From assembly GCA_011799875.1 (NCBI GenBank), contig CM022299.1:342428307-342492306 (forward strand): a stretch of 64,000 bases of DNA. The letters are read 5' to 3'. Numbering within the stretch: position 1 is the stretch's first letter; each line of letters starts with the position of its first letter. Made by a program: the position numbers and the translations under genes. Shown piece by piece: positions 9,698 through 22,500 of this stretch. Under the pieces are notes generated by a model. That model was not told the DNA's origin, searched no databases, and saw only the letters and a list, made by a program, of their open reading frames with translations. The stretch is from Thinopyrum elongatum. Taxonomy: Eukaryota; Streptophyta; Magnoliopsida; Poales; Poaceae.

Positions 9698-10567
9698 GTG
9701 TTTATTGAAAAACAGAAACAAAGGTTTATGTATCCTCATCCACTTGCTAATCTTTTTAAGAGATCCAATTATGATGAACCTATTGCTAGTGAGTTGAGTG
9801 CACTAGATTATCTTTATGAGGTTTTGCTTGAAATTCGTGAATCTGAAAATTGTGATGAAGTGTTGAAAGAAGAAAATTATAAAGTGATTCACGATAGCTC
9901 CTTGAATGAAAAGCATGATTGCAATGATGTTATTATAAATTCTATTAATGTCAATTATGTTAATGAGATGCAAAACCCCAAGCTTGGGGATGCTAGTTTT
10001 GCTATGTCCACTACTTGTTGCAATGATCATGATTGGGGTGATTCTTCTTATGATCTTGAAAATTTACTTAAGCCTCATGATGAATATGTTTGCTATAATA
10101 TTGAAAGTGGGTTTGGAAGAGTGTCAACTTTAGGAATTAATGATCCCACTACTTTGGAGAATGTTCAATCTTATGAATTTTTTGATAAAAGTGGGTTTGG
10201 AGAGGTCATGACTTTATTTGATGATAGTCCCACTATTTTGGAAGAGTGTCAACTTTGCATGCATGTGGATCATGTTGAGAATATTTTATGTGATAGTTAT
10301 ATTGTTGAATTTGATTATGATCCTACATGTAATTATTATGAGAAAGGAAAATTTGGTTGTAGAAATTTTCATGTTACTAAATTACCTCTCGTTATGTTGA
10401 GATTGCTATTGTTTCTTTCTTCTTCTTTGCATATGCTAGGATTTGCTTGCCTTGATAATTTGTTTGCCTATAAGATGCCTATGCATAGGAAGTACATTAG
10501 ACTTAGATGTGTTTTTCGCGTACTTTATGATGCTCTCTTTGTGCTTCAATTCTTGTCTTTCATGTGA
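9698..10567 (+). CDS. Unrecognised 289-aa ORF of the non-autonomous gypsy-like element
   Basis: I do not recognise this protein. It is the only long ORF in the internal domain and lies where gag would begin. The true start may be the Met at residue 11 (MYPHPLANLFKRSNY). The N-terminal half is acidic and Asn-rich. Two imperfect internal repeats are visible: SGFGRVSTLGINDPTTLE (about residues 137-154) and SGFGEVMTLFDDSPTILE (165-182). Residues 229-252 and 275-289 are hydrophobic and could be membrane-spanning. There is no CCHC knuckle, protease DTG/DSG motif or YxDD box. An open frame of this length in AT-rich DNA, in a young element, suggests it was kept until recently. The function is unknown. 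Confidence 0.7.
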   Translation: MFIEKQKQRFMYPHPLANLFKRSNYDEPIASELSALDYLYEVLLEIRESENCDEVLKEENYKVIHDSSLNEKHDCNDVIINSINVNYVNEMQNPKLGDASFAMSTTCCNDHDWGDSSYDLENLLKPHDEYVCYNIESGFGRVSTLGINDPTTLENVQSYEFFDKSGFGEVMTLFDDSPTILEECQLCMHVDHVENILCDSYIVEFDYDPTCNYYEKGKFGCRNFHVTKLPLVMLRLLLFLSSSLHMLGFACLDNLFAYKMPMHRKYIRLRCVFRVLYDALFVLQFLSFM

Positions 10568-13292
10568 GCATCATTAAAATTATCAATGCCTAGCTAAAAG
10601 GCTTTAAAGAAAAGCGCTTGTTGGGAGACAACCCAATATTTATCCTTTCTATTTTGCAATAAATAATTCATCTAGCCTCTGGTTAGATGTGTTTTTGTGT
10701 TTTAATTAGTGTTTGTGCCAAGTAAGACCTTTGGGATGGCTTACGGTGATAGTTGATTTGATCTTGCTGAAAGACAGAAAATTTTGCGTCCAGTCACAGA
10801 ATTGTTTAGATTCACTGGAGCGTGGAAAAACCCTGAATTTTTTACACAAGATTGATATACAAATTGCCTCTGTTGTAATAATTTTTCAGAATTTTTAAAT
10901 TTACATAAGTATTAGAACAATTCAGATCTTCGCAGACTTTTTTGTTTTTGACAGATTCTATTTTCTATGTGTTGTTTGCTTATTTTGATGAATCTATGGG
11001 TAGTATCGGGGGGTATGAACCATGGAAAAGTTGGAATACAGTAGATATTACACCAATATAAATAAAGAATGAGTTCACAACATTACCAAAAGTGGTGATT
11101 TATTTTCTTATACTAACGGAGCTTATGAGATTTTCTGTTGAGTTTTGTGTTGTGAAGTTTTCAAGTTTTGGGTAAGGATTTGATGGACTATGGAATAAGG
11201 AGTGGCAAGAGACTAAGCTTGGGGATTCCCAAGGCACCCCAAGGTAATATTCAAGGAAAACTAATAGCCTAAGCTTGGGGATGCCCCAGAAGGCATCCCC
11301 TCTTTCGTCTTCGTCTATCGGTAACTTTACTTGAGGCTATATTTTTATTCACCAAATGATATGTGTTTTGCTTGGAGCGTCTTGTATGATTTGGGTCTTT
11401 GTTTTTTAGTTTGACACAATCATCCTTGCTGTACACACCTTTTGAGAGGGACACGCATGAATCGCGATTTATTAGAATACTCTATGTGCTTCACTTATAT
11501 CTTTTGAGCTAGGCAATTTTGCTCTAGAGCTTCACTTATATCTTTTTAGAGCACAGCGGTGGCCTTATTTTGTAGAAATTATTGAACTCTCATGCTTCAC
11601 TTATATTATTTTCAGAGTCTCTAAACAGTGTGGTAATTTGCTTTGGTTATGAATTTAGTCCTAATATGATAAGCATCCAAGAGGGATATAACAAAAACTT
11701 TCATATAAAGTGCATTGAATACTATGAGCAGTTTGATTCCTTATGGTTGTTTCGAGATATAGAGATGGTGATATTAGAGTCATGCTAGTGAGTAATTGTG
11801 AATTGGATAAATACTTGTGTTGAGGTTTGTGATTCCCGTAGCATGCACGTATGGTGAACCGTTATGTAACGAAGTTGGAGCATGAGGTATTTTTTGATTG
11901 TCTTCCTTATGAGTGGCGGTCGGGGACGAGCGATGGTCTTTTCCTACCAATCTATCCCCCTAGGAGCATGCGCATAGTACTTTGTTTCGATGACTAATAG
12001 ATTTTTGCAATAAGTATGTGAGTTCTTTATGACTAATGTTGAGTCCATGGATTATACGCACTCTCACCCTTCCACCTTTGCTAGCCTCTCTAGTGCCGCG
12101 CAACTTTCACCGGTACCATAAACCCACCATATACCTTCCTCAAAACAGCCACCATACCTACCTATTATGGCATTTCCATAGCCATTCCGAGATATATTGC
12201 CATGCAACTTTCCATCGTTCCGTTTTATTATGACACGTTCCATCCTTGTCATATTGCTTTGCATGATCATGTACTTGACATTGTATTTGTGGCAAAGCCA
12301 CCTTTCATAATTCTTTCATACATGTCACTCTTGAGTCATTGCACATCCCGGTACGCCGCTGGAGGCATTCATATAGAGTCATATTTTTGTTCTAAGTATC
12401 GAGTTGTAATTTTTGAGTTGTAAGTAAATAAGAGTGTGATGATCTTCATTATTAGAGCATTGTCCCATGTGAGGAAAAAAATAAACGGGAGGCCAAAGAA
12501 GCCAAACAAAAAAAATGAGAGAAAAAGAGAGAAGGGGCAATGTTACTATCCTTTTTTTTCACACTTGTGCTTCAAAGTAGCACCATGATCTTCATGATAG
12601 AGAGTCTCCTATGTTGTCACTTTCATATGCTAGTGGGAATTTTTCATTATAGAACTTGGCTTGTATATTCCAACGATGGGCTTCCTCAAATTGCCCTAGG
12701 TCTTCATGAGCAAGCAAGTTGGATGCACACCCACTTAGTTTTCTTTTGAGCTTTCATAAACTTATAGCTCTAGTGCATCCGTTGCATGGCAATCCCTACT
12801 CACTCACATTGATATCTATTGATGGGCATCTCCATAGCCTGTTAATACGCCTATTTGATGTGAGACTATCTCCCTCTTTTTGTCTTCTCCACAACCACCA
12901 TATTCTATTCCACCTATAGTGCTATGTCCATGGCTCACACTCATGTATTGCGTGAAAGTTGAAAAGGTTTGAGAACACCAAAAGTATGAAACAATTGCTT
13001 GGCTTGTCATCGGGGTTGTGCATGATTTGAATACTTTGTGTGATGAAGATGGAGCATAGCCAGACTATATGATTTTGTAGGGATAAACTTTCTTTGGCCA
13101 GGTTATTTTGAGAAGACATAATTGCCTTGTTAGTATGACTGAAGTATTATTGTTTTTATGTCAATATTAAACTTTTGTTTTGAATCTTATGGATCTGAAC
13201 ATTCATGCCACAATAAAGAAAATTACATGGATAAATATGTTAGGTAGCATTCCACATCAAAAATTCTGTTTTTATCATTTACCTACTCGAGG
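10568..13292 (+). other. Long non-coding internal domain of the gypsy-like element
   Basis: About 2.7 kb with no ORF above 75 codons and no pol motif. It includes a hairpin-forming block at 10618-10637 and purine-rich repeats near 11215-11300 (AAGCTTGGGGAT, echoing the polypurine tract). Such long untranslated interiors are typical of non-autonomous Triticeae LTR elements. Confidence 0.75.
10618..10637 (+). other. Candidate RNA hairpin after the ORF
   Basis: TTGTTGGGAGACAACCCAAT can pair TTGGG with CCCAA around AGACAA. It sits about 50 bp after the ORF stop, within a block (AGCGCTTGTTGGGAGACAACC) I recall as recurrent in related Triticeae elements. A role in packaging or 3' processing is inference only. 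Confidence 0.4.
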
Positions 13293-13320
13293 ACGAGCAG
13301 GAATTAAGCTTGGGGATGCT
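13293..13320 (+). other. Polypurine tract region before the 3' LTR
   Basis: GAGGACGAGCAGGAATTAAG followed by CTTGGGGATGCT abuts the right LTR start. The GGGGA core is the likely plus-strand primer. Confidence 0.65.
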
Positions 13321-14907
13321 TGATACGTCTCCAACGTATCTATAATTTTGTATTGTTCCATGCTATTATATTATCTGTTTTGGATGTTTTATATGCATTA
13401 ATATGCTATTTTATATTATTTTTGGGACTAACTTATTAACCTAGAGCCCAGTGCCAGTTTCTGTTTTTTCCTTGTTTTTGAGCTTCGCAGGAAAGGAATA
13501 CCAAACGGAGTCCAAACGGAATAAAACCTTCGCGATGATTTTTCTTGGACCAGAAGACACCCAAGAGACTTGGAGTGCAAGTCAGAAGAGCCACGAGGCG
13601 GCCACAAGGGGGGAGGGCGTGCCCAGGGGGTAGGGTGCGCCCCCCTGCCTTGTGGGCCCCTCGGTGACCCCCTGACCTAGATCTTCCTCCTATATATTCA
13701 CATATATTCCCAAACCACCAGAAGCATCCACAAAAACACTTTTCCACCGCCGCAACCTTCTGTTCCCGTGAGATCCCATCTTGGGGCCTTTTTCGGCATC
13801 CTGCCGGAGGCGGATTCGATCACGGAGGGCTTCTACATCAACTCTATTGCCCTTCCGATGAAGCGTGAGTAGTTTACCTCAGACCTACGGGTCCATAGCT
13901 AGTAGCTAGATGGCTTCTTCTCTCTCTTTGATTCTCAATACAACGTTCTCCTTGATGTTCTTGGAGATCTATCTGATGTAATCTTCTTTTGCGGTGTGTT
14001 TGTCGAGATCCGATGAATTGTGGATTTATGATCAGCTTATCTATGAATATTATTTGAATCTTCTCTGAATTCTTTTATGCATGATTTGATATCCTTGTAA
14101 TTCTCTTCGAACTATCGGTTTGGTTTGGCCAACTAGATTGGTTTTTCTTGCAATGGGAGAAGTGCTTGGCTTTGGGTTCAATCTTGCGGTGTCCTCTCCC
14201 AGTGACAGTAGGGGCAGCGAGGCACATATTGTATTGTTTCCATCGAGGATAAAAAGATGGGGTTTACATCATATTGCTTGAGTTTATTCCTCTACATCAT
14301 GTCATCTTACTTAAAGCGTTACTCTGTTCTTCTTGAACTTAATACTCTAGATGCAGGCAGGAGTCGGTCGATGTGTGGAGTAATAGTAGTAGATGCAGGC
14401 AGGAGTCGGTCTACTTGACACGGACGTGATGCCTATATTTCATAATCATTGCCTTGGATATCGTCATAACTTTGCGCTTTTCTATCAATTGCTCGACAGT
14501 AATTTGTTCACCCACCGTATTATTTGCTATCTTGAGAGAAGTCTCTAGTGAAACCTATGGCCCCCGGGTCTATTTTCCATCATATTACTTTCTGATCTAC
14601 TATTTTGCAATCTTTTATTTTCAGATCTATAAACCAAAAAACCCTAAAAATATTTAATTTATCTTTTGTTTAGTTTTATCTATCTCTATCAGATCTCACT
14701 TTTGCAAGTGACCGTGAAGGGATTGACAACCCCTTTATCACGTTGGGTGCAAGTGTTTGATTGTTTGTGCAGGTATTGGTGATTTGTGCGTTGTCTCCTA
14801 CTGGATTAATACCTTGGTTCTCTAACTGAGGGAAATACTTATCTCTACTTTGCTGCATCACCCTTTCCTCTTCAAGGGAAAAACCAACGCAAGCTCAAGA
14901 AGTAGCA
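13321..14907 (+). repeat. 3' LTR of the 7-kb gypsy-like element
   Basis: Starts TGATACGTCTCCAACG and ends AGAAGTAGCA, with intact TG...CA ends. It is 1587 bp long, the same as the left LTR, with scattered substitutions and a few compensating single-base indels. Confidence 0.92.
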
Positions 14908-14912
14908 AGAGG

Positions 14913-15080
14913 TCTGACAACGTATAACCCAACCTCCATTTCTTTTCAGATATCCATGAGTTTTCTTAAGCAACCGTCATCGACATGTCAACGTCCTCGA
15001 AGTTCTCGTGCCATTCTACAACAACATGGCTATGCGAGACAACTTGATATGAATTCTTCCAAGGCAATATGTGGCTCTGA
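14913..15080. other. Unassigned flank right of the gypsy-like element
   Basis: Target sequence resumes after AGAGG. A short open frame starts at 14956 (MSFLKQPSSTCQRPRS) but runs into the adjacent MITE and matches nothing I know. Confidence 0.3.
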
Positions 15081-15273
15081 GGCTAGTCCTAGTGGGAGTA
15101 ACATAGGTAGTAACATGCATCCTCATGCAATGCCAACTAGGCATATTGATGACATGACATAGTATTAAATTACAAAAGAGATTATGGTGATAACATATTA
15201 TGTTACCATCACATAGCGCTTCCCAAAAAATGAACTCTACAAGCTAATAAATGCAAACATCTAAGATACTACT
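15081..15273. mobile_element. PIF/Harbinger-type MITE, left part, interrupted
   Basis: It starts GGCTAGTCCTAGTGGGAGTA, continues ACATAGGTAGTAACATGC and later has ATCACATAGCGCTTCCCAAA. I recognise this order as that of an abundant grass MITE whose other end mirrors the first. Here the second end is missing because an LTR (TGAAAGG...) begins at 15274. The family assignment is from memory. Confidence 0.5.
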
Positions 15274-15932
15274 TGAAAGGATCGATATGGTTGATTAGAG
15301 GGGGTTGAATAGGAAACTACCAATTTTTTCTTTTCTTCACAAATTATGTTTAGGAACAAATAGGTTGTCTAGATATGCAACTAGGTGAACAACCTATATG
15401 ATGCTAACAACAATACCAACGTAAGCAAGAAAAGGGTGAAAGATCGTGGATGCCTCCTAGAAGGGGGAGTGAATAGGCGCTTTAAAACAATTATGGTTTA
15501 GGCTTGAACAAATGCGGAACAAAACTAGCATTTAATTTGACAAGCACAAAACCTAAAACAACTAGGCTCACCTATGTGCACTAACAACTTATGCTAAGCA
15601 AGGTAAACAACTAAGTGATAGAAAGATATATAACATGAAACACTATGGCTATCACAAAGTAAAGTGCATAAGTAAAGGGCTCGGGTAAGACATAAGCGAG
15701 GCACGTGGAGACGATAATGTATCTTGATGTTCACACCCTTGCAGATGCTAATCTTTGTTTGGAGTGGTGTGGAGGCACAATGCTCCCCAAAATGCCACTA
15801 GGGCCACTGTAATCTCCTCACGCCCTCGCACAATGCAAGATGTCGTGATTCCACTAAGGGACCCTTGAGGGCGGTCACCAAACCCGTAAAAATGGCAAGC
15901 CTTGGGGACGGTCACCGAACCCGTACACCTTG

Positions 15933-16330
15933 CACTACCAAAAAAACCACTTACGTGATGATACATCTTTGTCACAGTAGGTCATGTTTTCTGTCATGCA
16001 TGTACATCCATGACGATTTTATGATAGAATCAAGATAGTCATACATGTGTTGTCGTAGAAGTGTTGCATGACAATACCAAAATTATCATCACGGAAGTGT
16101 TCACTTCCATGACGATAAATGACGCGTCATGGAAGTGCTTTCGTCAAGGGTAACCGGCACGTGGCATCCACCGTAACGGGTCGCCGTTAAGCTATCGGGT
16201 CTGGTTTTGGATCCGATAACCCATTAATAGCAACGACCAATGGCGATTTTCCACGTGTAAAATTCTCATTGGCCGGAGGAAACACGTGTCAGCTCGTCAT
16301 TGGGTCAGATAGGCGCCAATGATATGTCGA
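15933..16330 (+). repeat. CACTA left terminus
   Basis: Terminal CACTACCAAAAAAACC, then short inverted blocks built around CATGACGAT, TCTGTCATGC and GGAAGTGTTCACTTCC. It parallels the right terminus in order but is diverged in detail. Confidence 0.8.
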
Positions 16331-17130
16331 CACATGCGACGGCCCAACACTGGTCCATTTAGCTTACAAAGGCCGGCCCATTTGACTTGGTCAAAAGCTA
16401 GCGGGCCGGCCCATGAAAAGCCTATTAATGGTCTGTTCGCATATAGCCCATTTTACGGCCTGGTAACTCACGGCCCGTTATGGCGTTCCCGAAATCGGCC
16501 CAACAGCGTCATGTGGGCCGTCCAGTATAATACCAACCTATTTCATTTTTGGCCCATGTATGGCCCATGACGTCTTTCGGCCCATATGAGGCCTTTCGTA
16601 TCTTTGGGCCCTTTAGTGGGCCGCGGTGACTCTGGCCCATAATAAACAGTAAATTTCTTTATACACATTAACGGCCCATGATTCACATGGGCCGTTTCCA
16701 GCCCGTGTTAGCTTTCGGCCTACCGACGGCCCATACATTCTTGGGCTCCTTTCTGGCCCTCGATTACTTCCGGCCCGTTACTGGCCCGTTCCCCTAATGG
16801 GCCAAATTCGGCCCGTGGTTAGAATCAGCCCATTTGTGGCCTGTTAACCCGTTGCGTCGTTTCCAGCCCTTCGGCCCATAAACGACCGTTATGCCTGTGA
16901 CAGAATTAAGCCTTTGCTGTCTTCCGGCCTATTAACGGCCTGTTACCATGCTGGCCCGATACCAATTACGCCCGTTTACGGCCCATGTAGGCCCATTCAT
17001 CCGATGGCCCGAGGCCCACTGATTCTATGGCCCGTTGGAGGCCCATTTATCCGACGGCCCGTAGGAGGCCCATGGATCCTACGGCCCGTAGCAGGTTCAA
17101 GGTTACCACGATCCATATATGGCCCATGGT
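16330..17130. repeat. CACTA left subterminal array of GGCCCA/GGCCCG motifs
   Basis: Roughly 40 or more copies of GGCCCAT, GGCCCGTT and their complements occur in about 800 bp, spaced some 15-25 bp apart. En/Spm elements carry subterminal arrays that bind the TNPA protein, so these are likely binding sites. GGCCCA is also the plant site II/TCP-binding core, so host factors could bind. The ORFs across this array (16319-16570, 16914-17177, 17027-17368) are artefacts. Confidence 0.75.
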
Positions 17131-17465
17131 TGTTGCGGCCACTAGCAAACCAAGGAAAAAGAAGACTAGGGAAATAAATAAGCTAGAAACTAATGCTAGA
17201 CTATTAAGGCAATTGCACAGATTACATCCACTGGGCATCAAAGTTCGCCACCAGTGCAAATATAGGGAACACCCTACACTATACAAAAATGGCTTGCTGT
17301 TTTCTTCAGCCGGTCGCTGCACGTTAAGAACAAATTTTGTATCGCAACAAAACAAATTACAACCATAAAACAAAAGGAAGGTTGGCATAAAAGTTAACAG
17401 TCCGGTAGATAAATGCACCACCAGAAGTTCATAAGCTCAGTTCATTTGACCTGACTGTTACGTTT

Positions 17466-19511
17466 TCATGATGTACTGTCCGATGGAGCACCATAACCTT
17501 CACCTTCATTTCTCCTAGGCTCCTGAACAACATAGCAAATGTCTGATAGTCTGGTTTCAAAACCATGCATATCTTGACGACATCGAACAATGGTTGTCCT
17601 TGTTTCACAAAGGTTCTCTGTTAGGGAATGGACTTGTGTCTGGAGCGTAGATATAACATTGTTTTGAGCTTGCATATCTTGATCATGAGGCGGTTTGGAC
17701 GAGATTGCCTTAACAACCAACCCAGTATTACGCAGGAACGTGCTTTTGGCACTATTAGTGGACAGGTACTGACCCACTGCAGCAAGAGGTGACATTGCGG
17801 TTATAGTTGCCTCGTCACCTTCAGAAGGTGGCGGTTCCACCATTTGTTCCATAGCTTGCTGAAAAGTTGAGTTTTTACATTAGTAGTACCAGAACAGAAG
17901 ATATTAAGGAGGCAGTAAACCAAACAAAATAGCTTTGGTCTATATACAGAACTTATTCTGGTGAACCCGTGTAAAATATTAGTTATATTTTACTGCAAAG
18001 TACATAATAAAACCAGGTTCCAAACATATGACCATGTAGCATGGCTAATGTATTGTCTATTTCTTCACATTGTATTGACAGCTAAGGATAAAGAGACAAA
18101 GTTTATAATACGGTAAGAATAGCATGACATCATTCATATCACAAAACAACTGAGAACAGACAAACAAGCAATTGTAACATTGTCTAGACAAGTCCAGCAT
18201 GGAACTAGATTACAGATCAAGATCAAAGGAACATCACTCCTCTCTTTTAAACCTTGTAAGGTGCAATGATACACTAAGACAATTGTGTATAAAATTGAAA
18301 AGAGTAATAGACATTGGCTGCAAACCATGCAGTTCAATGCACAAGTCAGAGTAAGTAGTAGTTAAAAGGCATGAGGATTAAGGACTTACAACAACGGCTT
18401 TGACTGGTGTAGTCATGCCCTTCGTCTTGTTGGTGTGACAGTCCTTGAATATTTCCACAACATTTGGTTCAGGTACTTTTTGGTCCTTGTAGGCTTTCCT
18501 CTGCATTTGGAACAAGTCAATATAGATCTGATAATATGGCACAGTGAAAAGAGTGAAACAACAGCTAATTACAAGAGCCTCGCAGTGTGCAATATAGCTA
18601 CGAGATCCTGTCATCTGTTGGAATTTCACTTTCGTACGGTTGGCCTTGTTCTTTGAACAGTTCACCTACAAGAAGATAGATTTGTGAGGCACATGCGTAA
18701 ATAGGAGTTCAACATGTGATCTGATCACATATATATAACGTACTAGATACTTTGGATCAGACCAGTGTTTAACGAGGCCTCTCCATCCTTCATCTGATAT
18801 ATTTTCCACTGGAGATGTTTGGGCAAGTTCACTGTTAGCCTTGCCTTCAAAGTGAGTTTTCCTCACATTATACCGATACTGTCGTAGAGCAGACTTGAAA
18901 ACATGGGTGCATGCTTGTCTGGTTGCATCATCTTAGCTATCCAACTTGAACCTCATCTATTGAAAATTATGGGAGTCTCATTACCAGCAACCTAGAAAGT
19001 ATGGGACAGAGCAAGACGATATTACTAATTTACATACATAACCATACTTACAGATAAATGGTCGAGGAAGGTGTTAAACAGGGTTTCGTCTTTGTCATTC
19101 CTGTACTGAATCCATGTTGGGAGGATACGTGCATGACACCTAACGGCAACGGCTGCCTCTGATACTAACCTGGCTGACTCTGTAGCATCACGTGGCCTTT
19201 TTAAACCTGCCTCAAAACGGATCTCCATTCTTCCTCCTCTGGATTTAGTTAACCTATCGAGCATTATCCCTGATGTTTGCTTCCTCTTGCGCCTAGGTGC
19301 TAGTTCAACAACGAACATGGGAAGTGTTAGTGTACATCAAATTGTGAGACTACATATAAAGAAGCATGCAACTGTAACTTGACTCGAGCAACTACCTTCT
19401 TGCTGTTGAAGCTCACAAGGTTCATCTGATCTTGCCAACTCGTCTTGTGTCAAGAGTGCTTCGGAAGTAGTGTCAGGTGGCAAGGGAGCTTGGGAACTTG
19501 CCACTAGCAAA
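17466..19511 (-). pseudogene. TNPA-like Ptta/En-Spm transposase gene, 3' exons
   Basis: Exons on the minus strand, with matching GT/AG borders where checked: 19396-19511 (broken at its 5' side by the LARD), 19052 to about 19280 (RKRKQTSGIMLDRLTKSRGG), 18746-18956 (FKSALRQYRYNVRKTHFEG), 18573-18665 (NRTKVKFQQMTGSRSYIAHC), 18390-18500 (NVVEIFKDCHTNKTKG) and 17466-17858 (C-terminal coiled-coil-like MQAQNNVISTLQTQVHSLTE). The motifs match the plant transposase Ptta/En/Spm domain (Pfam PF03004), the TNPA-like product of Triticeae CACTAs. It should bind subterminal repeats such as the adjacent GGCCC array. An in-frame TAA lies at 18933-18935. Confidence 0.85.
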
Positions 19512-19516
19512 CTTAC

Positions 19517-22500
19517 TGTCACACCCTGATTTTCATGCCACAACACTTAAGCTAATAAATCATGATAAAATGTGGTTTGACAAAAACTTTTGAGTGTTTT
19601 GGACTTTGCTTGATTGGATTTTTGTCTGCTGTTTGCAAGTGCTCTAAAAATCAAATAAATCCTCCAACTCTTATACTCCTTCTCCTTGATCCAAAACTTT
19701 GGCCAATGATCATGCCGTGTGTATAGGACAGAATAGTACTTTCTTGCAAAAATAATTTGGCCAAAAAGGCTTGAACTACAAGTACTTAATTTAGGGTATG
19801 AAAAATCTTTCAAAAATTATATTTGACTCCTATTAGATATAGGACTCCCAGAAACCACAAAAATATTATTTTTAAAGTTGTTTTACTATTTTATTTAAAG
19901 GCTTTTTCTTAGCCCAGAAATGGTCTTTAATAGGTTGAAATTATTTTAATGTCTCAAAAATATTTGAGAAAATTTAGGGAGACTCAGTGGACATATATTG
20001 TCCATATATATGAGTTTCAACACATGGTCATGACCAAAATATTGGTCAAATCCCTCAAAAACCCTTTCTGGATATTTCAAGCTTTTGAAATATTTACAAA
20101 GGAAATATTCTCCATTAAATCCAACAAAATTCCAACTTGTCACAAATGTCCTACTTGACGATCTTGACAAGTCTAATGTCATGGAGAATAGTATAACACC
20201 ATGAAACCCTCTCAAAACCATTTCTGTCCTTTTCCAAGTTGGAACAACTTTGCACTACCAAACCTGTCCAAGTGACCTCCAACTTGGTACACATGCTAAA
20301 ATGGTCTAATAATTCATCTAGACCAAGTGGCACAAGTTGGAGAACAAGTTAACTTGATCAAAGCTTGTCAAAACCATCTCTGGCCAGAACCAAATTTGAG
20401 CAACTCTACATTGCCAACTGTCTCCTTTTGATCTCAAATTTTGTGGATTTCTAGGGTTAGCCAAAGTTACATTGTAAACTTTCTTCAAATGAGCTCAAAC
20501 TTGGTGATCAACCTCATTGCTATATGCCATTTGATCCTGTTAAATATAATGTCAATGAGAATCTTGTTGCTTGCCCAAACTTTCATCAAACACCTTCAGA
20601 CATTTTACCAAAACCACTGTTTTGACCCCTTCCACTATTATCCATGAGCTCAAATTTTTACCACAGTTGACCCTGATCATCTTCTACCTCCAGTAATTCT
20701 TGCAAGTTCATGGACCAATAATTGGTGGGTGGAAACCCCACTTTCTCTCTCTGGACAGCACTATTTTCTCTCTCTCTACCCCTCTCTCACTCCAGTGGTT
20801 CTCCAGAGCATCTAATTCCACATACACTTTGTTTACTCACCTCCAAAACCCCCAGACACTAGTGGACGTGCCCATGGCACATAAACAATGCCATGGCGTG
20901 CTGAGTTCGCGCTCTGGAGCGCGCTACAGTGCACCACCGCACTGTACCTTGCCCATTCCAAGGCACCCGACGGCCTTGGGCTTCGGAATCATGTCCCCCG
21001 AGGCCGCCTCGACGTCCTCGGCACGCCACGATGTCGGGCCTCTCCTCCCTCATCATCGTTTACCCTTTATCGGGCTCGCCCGAGCTCGCCAGTCGCTGCA
21101 CTCGCGCGGGACCGCCTCGAGCTCGCCAGTCGCTGCACTCGAGCTCGCCCTGCTCTCTCTATCCCTTCCCTGACCCCTACACTACCCCCACCAATGCCTT
21201 TGAGTGCCCTAGGCCTCCTCCCTCGACCACCACAACAATTCCCGCGGGCACCCATGAGCTGGGCTCACGGTGCGCCATGGCCTTGACATATAGGGCTTCC
21301 CCGAGCCTCTCTTTGGACTCCACTCGCTCTCTCTCTCCCATACACCCCTAGGACAGTCCTCTCTCTCTCTCCTGAGCCCCCTACACCTCCATGGCCGAAG
21401 CAGTGCCGCCGGCCTTCGCCTAAATTCGTGCCCCCCGGCCTCCCTCTCTCCCTCCTACCCGCAGCAGAGGACCCTGACGGCCTCCACCACACTCCCCGCG
21501 GCCCCATTGCCTCCTATACTCGTCCATGCCGCACACCCGAACTTGCTGGCACCGCCATCCGCCGCGGGTGAAGCCCCGCTCCCCTCCGATGATGTGGGCA
21601 ACCATGGTGTGGTCTACCCGATGCGGCTCACCATCCCGAGCACACCGGTGGTCGGATCACCGGAAACGGTGGCCGGTAGCGCCGGCAGCCTCCCGACGAC
21701 GAGGCCTCTGCCTCCTCTGTCGCGGGTGGGAGGAGGGAGACGATAATGCGGGTGGGCCCCGTAGGTCAGTGACCCCACCAACGGGCCCCGCCTGTTTAAG
21801 TGCAGACGCACCCGCATTCTCTGCCTCCTCGCTGAGCCACTGGGTCGGCCCAGTGGCTATTCTGCGCCCTATGCACACTTTAGGTATATCCTAATTTTTT
21901 TCCCTTTTCAGTGAGATCCTAAAATCCATAATTAATTCATTTGTAGTCCAAATTTGGTGATTCAAATTCCTAGTGACTCTATAAATCATGATCTATCTCA
22001 TGGTGCAATTTTCACAATTTTATAGATACTTTCTCCTCAAAAATATTTATCAAATCCTAATTTTCCATTTCTGTGATGAACTTTAGGAAATCACAGAGAG
22101 CACAAAATTGATCCAAATGACATGATTCAAATTCCTGCATACTTCTAAGTTCATAACTTAGTGTTTGAACATTTTTCCCTGTACTTTCTGCGCAACATAA
22201 AATATTGGTCCATTTCTCCATGAATAGCCAACTTTGCAAATCCCTAGGAAAATCATTACAACTCAAAATCCAGTGAAACCAACTCCTAGGTGCTTCTAAA
22301 ATCATTCCTTGTTAAATGGGTGCCATTGCTCATTTTTCAAAAATATGTTTCTGTACACTTCTTGCAAATCCATAAATCCCTTGATTCCATCATATTGAAA
22401 TGTTCAGAAATATCTACTGATCCAATCCCAATGAAATCACTTTGGTCATTTTTCATATGACCAAGGGTATCCTAGAAAAGTTTAATTCATATTTTTAGAG

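Larger units (their letters stand above)
7844..14907 (+). mobile_element. Complete non-autonomous gypsy-like LTR retrotransposon (7064 bp)
   Basis: Two LTRs of identical length (1587 bp each) enclose 3890 bp. The whole is flanked by the 5-bp duplication AGAGG (7839-7843 and 14908-14912). A tRNA-Asp-type primer site follows the left LTR and a purine-rich tract precedes the right LTR. The interior has one 289-codon ORF and no gag protease, RT, RNase H or integrase. It is therefore a non-autonomous element probably mobilised by a partner gypsy family with the same ends. By eye the two LTRs differ at about 35-40 positions, so this is one of the younger insertions here. A third partial LTR of the family lies at 59478-60798. 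The family name is not assigned. Confidence 0.93.

Noticed and set aside
20700..21900. Several 100-160 codon ORFs (20700-21173, 20929-21351, 21526-21894 and the copies at 28775-29869) as genes
   Set aside because: They lie in the GC-rich island of the LARD LTR, overlap in many frames on both strands, and differ by indels between the two LTRs.
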